A stretch of 64,000 nucleotides of DNA, from contig NZ_BOPG01000089.1 of the NCBI RefSeq assembly GCF_016863635.1, positions 31,159 through 95,158 on the forward strand. Direction: 5' to 3'. Numbering within the stretch: position 1 is the first letter of the stretch; every line of letters starts with the position of its first letter. Below the pieces are notes generated by a model, which saw only the letters and a list, made by a program, of their open reading frames with translations, had not been told where the DNA came from and did no database searches. Position numbers and translations under genes: made by a program. The DNA is from Virgisporangium aurantiacum (GTDB lineage: Bacteria; Actinomycetota; Actinomycetes; Mycobacteriales; Micromonosporaceae). Below are positions 35,983-44,966 of this stretch, piece after piece.

Positions 35983-37419
35983 TCACGCTTCGTGTATCGC
36001 CTTCGTCACGAGATGCCCGGCCATGCCCTCGATGCCTTCCTCGGACCCGTGACCGCTCTCCTTCACCCCTCCGAACGGCGCGTCCGGAGTGGCGATCGAG
36101 TAGGTGTTGACCCCGAGCATCCCGGCCTCCACCTCACCGGCGATGCGTCGGATCGCGGCCGCGGAGTCGGTGAACGCGTAGGCGGCGAGCCCGAACGGCA
36201 GGCGGTTGGCCTCCGCGATCGCCGCGTCGAGGTCGTCGACCCGGTTGATGACGGCGATCGGCCCGAACGGCTCCTCGTTGCGCACGCGCGCGCTGGTGGG
36301 CACGTCGACCAGGACGGTCGGCTCCCAGAAGAATCCCGGCCGGTCGACCGCCCGTCCGCCCGCGAGCGCACGGGCGCCGGCCGCCACGGCGTCGGCGACG
36401 AACCCCTCCATCGCGGCGGGCCGACGCGCGTGAGCCAGCGGCCCCATGTCGACCTTCTCGGCCAGACCGTCGTCCAGTACGAGGATCCGGGCGCGGTCGA
36501 CGAACGCGTCGACGAACCGGTCGTACACGTCGCGGTGCACCAGGAACCGGGTCGGCGACACGCACGCCTGGCCGGCGTTGAAGAACTTGGCCCCGACCGA
36601 GTACGCGGCGGCCACGTCGATATCGGCGTCCGGTAGGACGATCACCGGGGCGTGGCCGCCCAGTTCCATGGTGGTGCGCTTCATGGTGACGGCGGCCAGC
36701 CGCATGAGGTGCTTGCCGACGGCCACCGAACCGGTGAACGACACCTTCCGGACGGCCGGTTCGGCCAGCCACCTGGCCGACACCTCGGCCGGTTCGCCGA
36801 ACACCACCGACAGGGTTCCGGCGGGCAGCCCCGCGTCGTGCAGCGCCCGGGCCACCGCCAGCGCGCTGGCGGGTGCCTCCTCGGCCGGTTTCACGACGAC
36901 GGTGCACCCGGCGGCGAGCGCGGGGGCGATCTTGCGGACCGGGTTGACCACGGGAAAGTTCCAGGGAGCGAAGGCCGCCACCACCCCGACCGGTTCGTGC
37001 ACCACCGACCGGCGGGTACCGGCCTGCGGCCCGAGGACCCTGCCGTAGGCGCGACGGCCCTCCTCCGCGTACCAGTCCAGGATGTCGGCGGCCAGCCGGA
37101 CCTCGGCGTCCATCTCGGCGCGGACCTTGCCCTGTTCCAGGGTCGCCGCGGTGGCGACGGCCCGGGCCCGCTCGCGCAGCAGCGCGGCGGCACCGCGCAG
37201 GACGGCCGACCGCTCCAGCGGCGGCGTCGCCCGCCAGGCCGGGAACGTTGCCACCGCACCGGTCACGGCGGCGTCGAGGTCCGCCGGTCCGGCCAGCGGA
37301 AGCGGGGCGAGCACGGCGCCGGAGGCGGGGTTCAGAACGGGGCGGGTGGCCCGGTCGCCACCGGCGACCCAGGAGCCGGCGACGAACAGCGCGAGATCGT
37401 CCGGATATCCGTCGGTCAT
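35983..37419 (-). CDS. aldehyde dehydrogenase family protein
   Basis: 478 residues from ATG 37419 with GGAGAGG in front. It has FAPWNFPVVNPVRKIAPALA, the catalytic Glu in MELGGHAPVIV and the nucleophile Cys in FNAGQACVSPTRF, with EEPFGPIAVI near the C-terminus. It oxidises an aldehyde to an acid with NAD(P). It is the first gene of the minus-strand nine-gene operon, directly behind operator site A. The aldehyde could come from the amine oxidase of the neighbouring operon (inference). Confidence 0.9.
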   Translation of the reverse strand: MTDGYPDDLALFVAGSWVAGGDRATRPVLNPASGAVLAPLPLAGPADLDAAVTGAVATFPAWRATPPLERSAVLRGAAALLRERARAVATAATLEQGKVRAEMDAEVRLAADILDWYAEEGRRAYGRVLGPQAGTRRSVVHEPVGVVAAFAPWNFPVVNPVRKIAPALAAGCTVVVKPAEEAPASALAVARALHDAGLPAGTLSVVFGEPAEVSARWLAEPAVRKVSFTGSVAVGKHLMRLAAVTMKRTTMELGGHAPVIVLPDADIDVAAAYSVGAKFFNAGQACVSPTRFLVHRDVYDRFVDAFVDRARILVLDDGLAEKVDMGPLAHARRPAAMEGFVADAVAAGARALAGGRAVDRPGFFWEPTVLVDVPTSARVRNEEPFGPIAVINRVDDLDAAIAEANRLPFGLAAYAFTDSAAAIRRIAGEVEAGMLGVNTYSIATPDAPFGGVKESGHGSEEGIEGMAGHLVTKAIHEA

Positions 37420-37436
37420 ACGCACCTCTCCAATTT

Positions 37437-37464
37437 GGTCACATGACCAGGTTGAGTGACCTAG
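37437..37464 (-). promoter_or_regulatory. GGTCA-type operator (site A)
   Basis: Read toward the ALDH gene: CTAGGTCACTCAACCTGGTC, then ATGTGACC. It contains GGTCANNNNACCWGGTCA without mismatch and lies 18-45 nt before the ALDH start, about 100 nt from the TetR gene that faces away. It is placed to repress the operon, and perhaps the regulator itself. Confidence 0.65.
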
Positions 37465-37562
37465 TATTGGCATCACGGCTCTCGGCTGTCAACCGGTTCG
37501 AGGGTCGCCGGAACGACGGATATGCTCGCGGTCGACCTGCGGCACGAACGGTTGGAGTAGAC

Positions 37563-38255
37563 GTGGCCTACCTGTCCGCAGAAGAGCGGCGACAGAGCAT
37601 CATCGACGCGGCCATCGAGGTGATCGCCACCGAAGGACTGCAGAAGGCCACCACACGTCGTATCGCCCAACAGGCCGACGCACCGCTGGGTGCACTGCAC
37701 TACTGCTTCCGCAGCAAGGAAGAGCTGATCCACCTCGTCGCCGAGCAGGGCGCGGCGCGGCTGCGGACCGCGTTCGACGGCGTCGATCCCGCCCTCGGCG
37801 TCGAGGCCACCATCCGCGACAGCGTCGCGGCGCTGTGGCGCTGGGCGCGCAAGCACCCCGGTCTCCAACTCGCGTTGATGGAACTCGGCATGTGGCGCAT
37901 CCGGGAGGGCGGCCCGCCCGAGGAGGTGTACAGCATGTGGGACAACTTCGGCGGCAACCTGGTCCGCGAGCACCTGCAACGTGCCGTCAACCTGGAGCCG
38001 GTCGACCTCGCGATCAGCGTCGAGGAGATCGTGCGGTTCATCAACCACCGTTTCGACGGCCTGGCGTTCGAATGGGCCGCGTCCCGCGACGAGGCCGCCT
38101 GCGAACGCCAGACCCACCTGCTCGCCGACGCGATGGTGCTTCTCGCCCTGGGCGGCGGCGCCCAAAGCGGTGCCACAGGCGGTGCCACAGGCGGTGCCAC
38201 CACGAGCAAGCCGGCGGCCGCGGCACGGAAACCGCGGCGGTCTCAGGCCCGGTAG
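37563..38255 (+). CDS. TetR family transcriptional regulator
   Basis: 230 residues from GTG 37563 (GGAG 9 nt before). An N-terminal TetR helix-turn-helix is clear: IIDAAIEVIATEGLQKATTR then APLGALHYCFRSKEEL. The ligand domain is helical. The C-terminus ends in short GATG repeats and a basic, Pro/Ala tail. It lies between the two large operons, divergent from ALDH, and is the best candidate for the protein that binds the four GGTCA sites. Its end overlaps the acyl-CoA ligase gene by 13 nt. The inducer may be a CoA ester or an intermediate (inference). Confidence 0.85.
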   Translation: MAYLSAEERRQSIIDAAIEVIATEGLQKATTRRIAQQADAPLGALHYCFRSKEELIHLVAEQGAARLRTAFDGVDPALGVEATIRDSVAALWRWARKHPGLQLALMELGMWRIREGGPPEEVYSMWDNFGGNLVREHLQRAVNLEPVDLAISVEEIVRFINHRFDGLAFEWAASRDEAACERQTHLLADAMVLLALGGGAQSGATGGATGGATTSKPAAAARKPRRSQAR

Positions 38256-39997
38256 AGCTCGTCGAACTGCGCCGCGTAGCGGGTGTTCACCACGTCCCGA
38301 CGCACCTTCAGGGTGGCGGTCAGCTCGCCGGCCTCAACGGTGAGGTCGTGGCCGAGCACGACGAACTTCTTCACCTGTTCGACCCGGGCGTACTCGGCGT
38401 TGGCCCGGTCGACCGTCGCACGGATCTCGGCCAGCAGAACCGGATGTTGGGCGAGATCCGCCGGCCCGGTCACCGCGATGCCCTGCCAACGCGCCCAGGC
38501 CATCGCGGCGTCCGGGTCGAGGGTGACGAGTAGGACGGGGTACGGTCGGCCGTCACCGTGCATGACCGCATGGGACACCAGTGGCGACCGCTTGACGTCG
38601 TTCTCCAGGTTGGCCGGGGTCAGGTTCTTGCCCCCCGCGGTGATGATGATCTCCTTCTTGCGCCCGGTGATCCGCAGGTAGCCCTCGGCGTCGAGCTCGC
38701 CCAGATCGCCGGTGCGCAGCCAGCCGCCGTCGAGTGCCTCGGCGGTGGCGGCCGGGTCGTCGAGATATCCGGAGAACATGCTCGGTGCCCGCACCAGAAG
38801 TTCTCCGTCGACAGCCACCGCGAGCTGGACACCCGGCACGGCCCGGCCGACGGTGCCGAACCGGTGGTGTTCCGGTGTCGAGGCGGTGACCGCCGTCGCC
38901 GTCTCGGTCATCCCGTAGCCCTCCATGACCGGGATGCCGCACGCCCAGAAGAACCGGAGGATCGCCGGCGAGATGGGTGCGGCACCCGATGACGCCTGGC
39001 GCAGGCGGCCACCCAGGGCCGTGCGCATCCGGGCGAACAGCGCCGCGTCGAGCGGATCGTAGAGGCGTCGCAGATCGTCGGGGACCGGCAGACCGGTGAC
39101 CCGCAGGTCCTGCACCCGCGCGCCGACCGACACGGCGTGCTCCAGCTGCGCCTCGGTCATCCCCTCGGTACACCAGCGGTACAGCTTCTCGAACAGCCGG
39201 GGCGCGGCCGGCAGGAACGTCGGACGCAGCGCCGCCAGGTCCTCGACCACACGCTGCGGGTTCCCGTACGCGACCGCGGCACCGTCGGCGAACGCCGCGT
39301 GCTGCATCAGCCGCGCGAACGAGTGCGCCAACGGCAGGAAGAGATACACCACGTCGTCGTCGCGCAGCACCTCCCGGTCGGTAACCGCGGCGATGCCGGC
39401 GCGGTACCCGCCGTGGGTCAGCACGCACCCCTTCGGCGGCCCGGTGGTGCCGGACGTATAGACCACGGTGTACAGGTCGTCGGCCGTCACCGCCGCGGCT
39501 CGGGCGGCAAGCTCACCGGGCGCGCCGGCCAGCCCACGTCGCTGGATCTCCTCCAGATCGGCGTGACCCGGTGCCGGGTCCACGGTCACCACGACCCGCA
39601 GCCGGGGCAGCTGCGATTCCACGGCCCGCACCTTGGCCAACTGATCGGCATCCTCGCAGACCACCATCGTCACGCCGGCGTGAGCGAGGATCCAGGCGCA
39701 CTCCCCCGGCGCGTTGCTGGGGTACACCGGCACGACGACGCCGCCGGCCATCGTGACGGCGTAGTCGACGACCGTCCACTCCGGACGGGTCGTGCACAGT
39801 AGGCCGACCCGGTCTCCGGGCGACAGGCCGCGGTCGATCAGTCCGAGCGCGGTCCGCGTCACCTGCTCGAGCAACTCGGCGAACGTCAGTACGCCGCCGT
39901 CCGGAGCGACAACCGCCGTCCGGTCCGGGTACCGGGCCGCGATCTCGGGTAACAGCCCGGCCATGGTGCCGTCGCCCCGAACGGTAGTCGGGGTCAT
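38243..39997 (-). CDS. AMP-binding acyl-CoA ligase (long-chain type)
   Basis: 584 residues. YTSGTTGPPKGCVLTH is the phosphate-binding loop, EGYGMTETATAV the acyl/adenylate motif and WLRTGDLGELDAEGY followed by GRKKEIIITAGGKNLTP the C-terminal hinge and lysine region. It activates a carboxylic acid to its CoA thioester, the entry step for the beta-oxidation enzymes of the other operon. ATG 39997 overlaps the amine oxidase stop; it is the last gene of the seven-gene operon. Confidence 0.9.
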   Translation of the reverse strand: MTPTTVRGDGTMAGLLPEIAARYPDRTAVVAPDGGVLTFAELLEQVTRTALGLIDRGLSPGDRVGLLCTTRPEWTVVDYAVTMAGGVVVPVYPSNAPGECAWILAHAGVTMVVCEDADQLAKVRAVESQLPRLRVVVTVDPAPGHADLEEIQRRGLAGAPGELAARAAAVTADDLYTVVYTSGTTGPPKGCVLTHGGYRAGIAAVTDREVLRDDDVVYLFLPLAHSFARLMQHAAFADGAAVAYGNPQRVVEDLAALRPTFLPAAPRLFEKLYRWCTEGMTEAQLEHAVSVGARVQDLRVTGLPVPDDLRRLYDPLDAALFARMRTALGGRLRQASSGAAPISPAILRFFWACGIPVMEGYGMTETATAVTASTPEHHRFGTVGRAVPGVQLAVAVDGELLVRAPSMFSGYLDDPAATAEALDGGWLRTGDLGELDAEGYLRITGRKKEIIITAGGKNLTPANLENDVKRSPLVSHAVMHGDGRPYPVLLVTLDPDAAMAWARWQGIAVTGPADLAQHPVLLAEIRATVDRANAEYARVEQVKKFVVLGHDLTVEAGELTATLKVRRDVVNTRYAAQFDELYRA

Positions 39998-41361
39998 GCC
40001 GGTATCGTCCCGCTCATTCTTTCCACCCGGTCGCCCGTCGGGCTGCCCATCGCGGTCAGGACCTCGGCCGCCGCGCGTTCGCCCGAACACACCGCACCTT
40101 CCATGTAGTTCATCCACACCGTCGACGTCTCAGCACCGGCCCAGTGCAGCCGACCGACCGGTTTGCGCAGCAGATGCCCGTAGCGGGTCCAGGTACCGGT
40201 GGGCAGATTGGCGCCGAAGCAGCCCCGGGTCCACTCCTCGGCCGACCAGTCGGTCTCGATGTACTGCACCGGATCGGCGGCCGGCCGGCCGAAATGCGGC
40301 ACCAGACAATCGATGACCGCCTCGCGCCGGGCCCGCGGAGGGAGCCGGGTGAAGGCCCGGGCCGCGTCGGCCTCGACGAATCCGACCAGGATTCCCGGAG
40401 CTCCCGACTGTGGGGTGTTGTCGAAGGTGACCCGGACCCAGCCGTGGTCGGTGAAGATCCGGCCGTTGGACCCACCGGCGCGCCAGAACGGTTCCGGGTA
40501 CACGAGTTGCACCTTCACCGTCGCGCCCGGCGCGACCCGCTGATGCAGCTGCGCGCGTTCCGCGGGAAGCGGCGGCTCGTACCTGATCCGGTCGGCCAGC
40601 GCGACCGGTGAGGCGACGACAACCCGGTCCGCGAACACCTCGGCGTCACCGGCGACCACCCGGACACCGTCGGCGTCCTGGTGAAGGGCCCGCACCGCCG
40701 TACCCAGCCGTACGGCGTCGGGGCCGAGCAGGGCGGCGAGACGGATCGCGACGCCCTGGGCGCCACCGACGAACCTGCGTTCCTGGGCCCCACCGACCAC
40801 CTCGGTCAGCAGGCCCATCGAGCCGGCGGCGCGGATGTACACGAGCACGTGCAGCAGCGACAGTTCCGCCGGTTCAGCGGTGAAGAGAGCGGTCGTCACC
40901 AGCTGTGCCAGCAGGCGGGCCGCCGGGTCGGGCAGGCGGGTCCGCATCCAGGTGTCGAACGTCTGTGCGTCCCAGTCCACGGCGTGCGGCGCGGTCCACG
41001 GCCGGCTGAGGGAAAGGCTTGCCGCCATCGCGTCGAGCTCGCCGAAGAACTCGTCGAGCGACGGCAGATCGACCGGATCCCGGTCGGCCACCGAATAGGT
41101 CGTATGGCCCGTGTCGTACACGGGGAACGTCTGCACTCCCAACTCGTCGGCCAGGGCGAGCAGACAGGTCTGGGTCGGCCCCACGAACTGCCCACCGAGG
41201 TCGGTGACCTGACCGTCCGGCAACACATGGTTGTGCAAACGTCCGCCGACGCGGTCGCGCGCCTCCAGCACCAGCACAGAACGGCCCGCACGTTGTATCT
41301 GCCGGGCGGCGACGAGTCCGGCCAGACCGGCACCCACCACCGCGACGTCGACAGTCGTCAC
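39994..41361 (-). CDS. flavin monoamine oxidase family protein
   Basis: 455 residues. FAD-binding N-terminus VAVVGAGLAGLVAARQI and EARDRVGGRLHN; C-terminal flavin region GRLHWAGAETSTVWMNYMEGAV, closely following the monoamine oxidase pattern though lacking a visible Cys for covalent FAD. It would oxidise a primary or secondary amine to an aldehyde or imine with H2O2 release. The gene lies 33 nt after the SDR and overlaps the ligase. Confidence 0.85.
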   Translation of the reverse strand: MTTVDVAVVGAGLAGLVAARQIQRAGRSVLVLEARDRVGGRLHNHVLPDGQVTDLGGQFVGPTQTCLLALADELGVQTFPVYDTGHTTYSVADRDPVDLPSLDEFFGELDAMAASLSLSRPWTAPHAVDWDAQTFDTWMRTRLPDPAARLLAQLVTTALFTAEPAELSLLHVLVYIRAAGSMGLLTEVVGGAQERRFVGGAQGVAIRLAALLGPDAVRLGTAVRALHQDADGVRVVAGDAEVFADRVVVASPVALADRIRYEPPLPAERAQLHQRVAPGATVKVQLVYPEPFWRAGGSNGRIFTDHGWVRVTFDNTPQSGAPGILVGFVEADAARAFTRLPPRARREAVIDCLVPHFGRPAADPVQYIETDWSAEEWTRGCFGANLPTGTWTRYGHLLRKPVGRLHWAGAETSTVWMNYMEGAVCSGERAAAEVLTAMGSPTGDRVERMSGTIPA

Positions 41362-41394
41362 ACATACTCCTCTCGAAGAAATTCAGGCACGGCG

Positions 41395-42285
41395 TCACAG
41401 CCGGTTGGTGATCCCGCCGTCGACGACGATTTCGGCGCCGCTCAGGTAGGAGGCGTCGGCTGACAACAGGAACACCACGACCGCGGCCACCTCCCACGGA
41501 GAACCGAGCCGGCCGAGCGGCACCCGGGCCGCCGGGTCACCGGTCACCGCGCCGCCGGTCACGGCGCCGCCGGTCACGGCGCCGCCGGTCACCGCGCCGC
41601 CGGTCACCGCGCCGCCGGTCACCGCGCCGCCGGTCACCGCGCCGCCGGTCACGAGGTCGGCGTAGCGACGACGCATGGTCGAGTCGATGAGCCCCGGCAG
41701 CACCGTGTTGACCCGGATGCCTCGTTTCGCGGTGGTGACGGCGACGTGGCGACTCAGACCGAGCAGCGCCGCCTTGCTCGTCTCGTATCCGATACCGGCG
41801 TGATGACGGATCGCGTTGATACTGCTGACGTTCACGATCGCGCCGTCACCGGCGTCGAGTAGCGCGGGCAGGGCGGCCTGCATCGTCAGGAACTGACCGC
41901 GCACGTTGACGGCGAGAACCCGGTCGAAGTCCTCGACCGCGGTGTTACGGATCGAGCCCAGGTCGGCGATTCCGACGTTGTTGACCAGCAGATGCAGGGC
42001 CCCGAACTGCTCGACGGTCGCGGCGACGGCCCGCATGCAGTCCTCCGCGACGGACACGTCACAGGCCACGCTCGCCGCCGCGCCGCCCTCCGCCCGGATC
42101 GCCGCGGCGGTGGCCTCGGCGGTCACGGCATCACGGTCGGCCACCATCACGAGGGCACCGGCCCGCGCGGCGGAGATGGCGATGGCACGGCCGTTGCCCA
42201 GCGGCAGGGTCTCTCGCGGTCCGGCCGGTCCGTCCGCGCCACCGCCGACGACGAGTCCGACCCGTCCGATCAGCGAGCCGGTCAC
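41395..42285 (-). CDS. SDR family oxidoreductase with internal VTGGA repeat
   Basis: 296 residues from GTG 42285, overlapping the rhamnosidase stop (GTGA). SDR features: GRAIAISAARAGALVMVADRD (a changed glycine motif), LLVNNVGIADLG, VNVSSINAIRHHAGIGYETS with the Tyr and Lys, and SYLSGAEIVVDGGITN. The substrate-loop region, after NTVLPGLIDSTMRRRYADL, holds seven perfect VTGGA pentapeptides that lengthen it by ~35 residues. SDRs are normally ~250 residues. Whether the enzyme tolerates the insertion is not known. Confidence 0.8.
   Translation of the reverse strand: MTGSLIGRVGLVVGGGADGPAGPRETLPLGNGRAIAISAARAGALVMVADRDAVTAEATAAAIRAEGGAAASVACDVSVAEDCMRAVAATVEQFGALHLLVNNVGIADLGSIRNTAVEDFDRVLAVNVRGQFLTMQAALPALLDAGDGAIVNVSSINAIRHHAGIGYETSKAALLGLSRHVAVTTAKRGIRVNTVLPGLIDSTMRRRYADLVTGGAVTGGAVTGGAVTGGAVTGGAVTGGAVTGGAVTGDPAARVPLGRLGSPWEVAAVVVFLLSADASYLSGAEIVVDGGITNRL
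41542..41646. repeat. 15-bp tandem repeat, 7 copies
   Basis: Seven head-to-tail copies of GGTCACCGCGCCGCC, with C/G variation at one position. Because the unit is 15 bp, the SDR frame is kept and each unit encodes VTGGA on the minus strand. The array is nearly perfect and is therefore probably young and able to change length. Confidence 0.9.
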
Positions 42286-44966
42286 CGGTCCAGCTCCACG
42301 ACGAACCGGCGCACGCCGCCGTGGACCTCGACGACGAGGAAGCCGTCCCGACGGGTCACGACTCCGTCGCCCTCGACCAGAACACCCGTCGGCAGCCACA
42401 CGTCGGCGGTCGCCGTGGTCGGCACCATCACCTCGATCCGCAGTTCGTTACCGGTCACCTGCCAGTCGACCGCCGCCGTCCCGCGCGGGGTCTCGACGCG
42501 GGCCGCCGCTGCGGCCAGCCGGTGCGTGAGCGCCGGACGCACCCGGATACGACGCCAGCCCGGCGCGTCCGGCGAGATCCCGGCCACGTCCTGGAACAGG
42601 AAGACGCCGACCGACGCGAGGAGCTTCATGTTGCGGCTGCGTTCCGCCTCGCCGCCCCAGGTCTCCCACACCGTGGTGGCGCCCTGCTCGATCTGGTGTC
42701 CCCAGCTCGGGTAGGTCACCCTCGTGGCCACGTCGAACATCGTGTCGGCGGCACCACCGTCGACGAGGACGTGCTCCAGCGCCGCGGTGCCCATCGTGCC
42801 GGTACCCAGCCGGTGCCCGACCTGGTCGGCCAACCGCTTGACCGTGGCCGGCCGGAGGTCGTCGGGAACGAGGTCGTGCCAGAGCGCCAGGGCAAGGCCG
42901 GTCTGGCCCTCCGGCTCCGGGAACGCGAGGTTGAAGGCCGCACGCACCCGCGCGGCGAGGGCGTCGTACTCCCGCGCCGCGACCCGGTCGCCCAGTGCGG
43001 CCGAGATGCCGGCCATCGCACGGATACCGGCGTGGTACCAACTCGTCGCGACCACGGGCACCGGGGTGACCCGGGCGAACACCGACGAGGTGCCGTCCGG
43101 CTGTGGCTCCATGTGTTCGCCGAAACCCTCGGTCAGAAGGTGGTCGCGGGTCCGGGCGCGGGTCCATTCGAGCGCCTGGCGCAACGCCCCGACGTGGTCG
43201 GTCAGAACGGCCCGGTCGCCGGTGAAGCGGTACAGCTGCCAGGCCAGCACGATGTAGGAGAGTGACGAGAAGTCCGACCACCCGGCGTACGGCAGATCGT
43301 TCAGGTACGGCAACGCGTCCGGCAGGGGTCCCCGCCAGTGCGGTGGGCTGACGAACGGCACGCTCCCGTCGGGCAGCTGGCAGTCGCGGATGTCGTCGAG
43401 CCACTTGGTCCAGAACGCGGCCGTGTCGAAGGTGTACAGGTACTCCTCGATGGTCCAGCCGGGGTCACCGAGCCACGCCAGCCGCTCCGCGCGGTCGGCC
43501 GCGTCCTGCGGGATGCCCTGCAGGCTGGCTCGCAGGGTCCACCTCACGTTGTGGTACAGCCGGTCGAGCAGGGGGTGCGAACAGGAGAAGTCACCGGTCG
43601 ATCGGACGTCGTTGTGTACCACGCGGCCCTCCACGTTGTGGATCGTCACGGTCGGATCCGAGACCGACAGCTCGACGTGTTGGAACCCGTGCAGGGTGAA
43701 CCGCGGCTCCCAGGTCTCGACCCCGTCACCGGCGAGCACGTAGTGGTCGGTCTGCTCGGCCGGACTTCGCGGCATGAGGTTGCTGGCCGGGTCGAGCTCA
43801 CCGGCGTCGTCGACCCGGCCGGCGTGGCGGAGCGTGACCCGCGCGTTCCTCGGCCCGCTCACCTCGATGCGGGTCCACCCGGTGATGTGCTGGCCCAGAT
43901 CGAAGACCAACCGACCGTCAGCCATCCGGCGCCGGGACTTCGGCGCCAGCGTCTGCACGACCCGGACGGGCTCCATCATCTGGCCGTACAGGTCGCCGAC
44001 GGGCTCGGTCGCCAGGCTGGCCGATGTCCATCCACTGTCGTCGAAGGTGGCGGTGTCCCAGCCGGTCGGTTCCCGCGTAGCGTCGTGGTGCTCGCCGTGG
44101 AACAGGTCGTTGTACACCACCGGACCCGCCGATGTGCGCCAGTCCGGGCCGGTGCCGACGGTCACCGAACGCCCGTCCTCGGTCTCGACGTTCAACTGCA
44201 CGATGGCGCGCGGCCGCAGCCCGTACGGGCTGCGTCCGAACGGCGCGGGACGCACGTCGGTTTCGGCGCTGAACCAACCGTGACCCAGCAGCACGCCGAC
44301 CGCGTTGCGACCCGCACGGAGCAGGTCGGTGACGTCGTAGGTGGAGTACAGCACCCGGGCCGACCGGATCCGGGCGGGCGTGCCGTCGGGACCCCGCATC
44401 GCCGGGTCCTCCGCGTACGTGGACGTGGCCGGATCGAGCACCCGGTCGCCGACCCGCGCGCCATTGATCCGCAGCTCGTACAGCCCGAGCCCGGAAACGT
44501 AAGCCCGGGCCCGCCGGACCGGGGCCGACAGTTCGAACGAGGTCCGCAGCAGGGGTCCCGGGCCGATCCCGCTCACCCAGCGGGCGTGCCAGCCCTGCGC
44601 GTCGAGGAGGCCCGCTTCCCACCAGACCGGTTCGGCAGCCGGACCGATCCGTCCGTCCCCGTCGCGCAGCCGCACGGTCCACCAGCCGCGCCGGCCCCGT
44701 GGCAGCGGATGGCCGCCGTAGACCACGCCGTTGACCTCGTCGGAGTCCACGACGCCGGAGTCCCAGAGGTCGCCGTAGCCGGCGGCGAGCGTCGCCGGGT
44801 CGTCAGCGACGAGAACCCGGTACCCGGTCTGGCGGGTGGCCTTCTCGGCGACAGGCACCCAGGAGAACACCGGCCGCGCCGCGTCCACGCCCATCGGGTT
44901 GGGCAGGCGTTGGCACCGCAGGTCGGTCGCGTGCAGCACGGTCTCCCTCTCGCTATCGAAGCTCAT
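42282..44966 (-). CDS. alpha-L-rhamnosidase (GH78)
   Basis: 894 residues without a signal peptide, so probably cytoplasmic. N-terminal beta domains (NPMGVDAARPVFSWVP; ARAYVSGLGLYELRINGARV; LLGHGWFSAE) precede the (alpha/alpha)6 barrel, where DRAERLAWLGDPGWTIEEYL corresponds to the conserved general-acid region of GH78, and a C-terminal beta domain. It removes terminal L-rhamnose from a glycoside. Its place inside the transporter operon says that the imported compound carries rhamnose. ATG 44966 overlaps LivF. Confidence 0.9.
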   Translation of the reverse strand: MSFDSERETVLHATDLRCQRLPNPMGVDAARPVFSWVPVAEKATRQTGYRVLVADDPATLAAGYGDLWDSGVVDSDEVNGVVYGGHPLPRGRRGWWTVRLRDGDGRIGPAAEPVWWEAGLLDAQGWHARWVSGIGPGPLLRTSFELSAPVRRARAYVSGLGLYELRINGARVGDRVLDPATSTYAEDPAMRGPDGTPARIRSARVLYSTYDVTDLLRAGRNAVGVLLGHGWFSAETDVRPAPFGRSPYGLRPRAIVQLNVETEDGRSVTVGTGPDWRTSAGPVVYNDLFHGEHHDATREPTGWDTATFDDSGWTSASLATEPVGDLYGQMMEPVRVVQTLAPKSRRRMADGRLVFDLGQHITGWTRIEVSGPRNARVTLRHAGRVDDAGELDPASNLMPRSPAEQTDHYVLAGDGVETWEPRFTLHGFQHVELSVSDPTVTIHNVEGRVVHNDVRSTGDFSCSHPLLDRLYHNVRWTLRASLQGIPQDAADRAERLAWLGDPGWTIEEYLYTFDTAAFWTKWLDDIRDCQLPDGSVPFVSPPHWRGPLPDALPYLNDLPYAGWSDFSSLSYIVLAWQLYRFTGDRAVLTDHVGALRQALEWTRARTRDHLLTEGFGEHMEPQPDGTSSVFARVTPVPVVATSWYHAGIRAMAGISAALGDRVAAREYDALAARVRAAFNLAFPEPEGQTGLALALWHDLVPDDLRPATVKRLADQVGHRLGTGTMGTAALEHVLVDGGAADTMFDVATRVTYPSWGHQIEQGATTVWETWGGEAERSRNMKLLASVGVFLFQDVAGISPDAPGWRRIRVRPALTHRLAAAAARVETPRGTAAVDWQVTGNELRIEVMVPTTATADVWLPTGVLVEGDGVVTRRDGFLVVEVHGGVRRFVVELDR

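Noticed and set aside
35948..35986. GTG 35986 as start of the SDR at 35120
   Set aside because: It overlaps the ALDH stop, which is attractive, but ATG 35947 has a better GAGGAG and the canonical SDR N-terminus; kept only as an alternative.
41542..41646. CRISPR array
   Set aside because: The repeats are contiguous 15-mers without spacers and lie inside an SDR coding frame.
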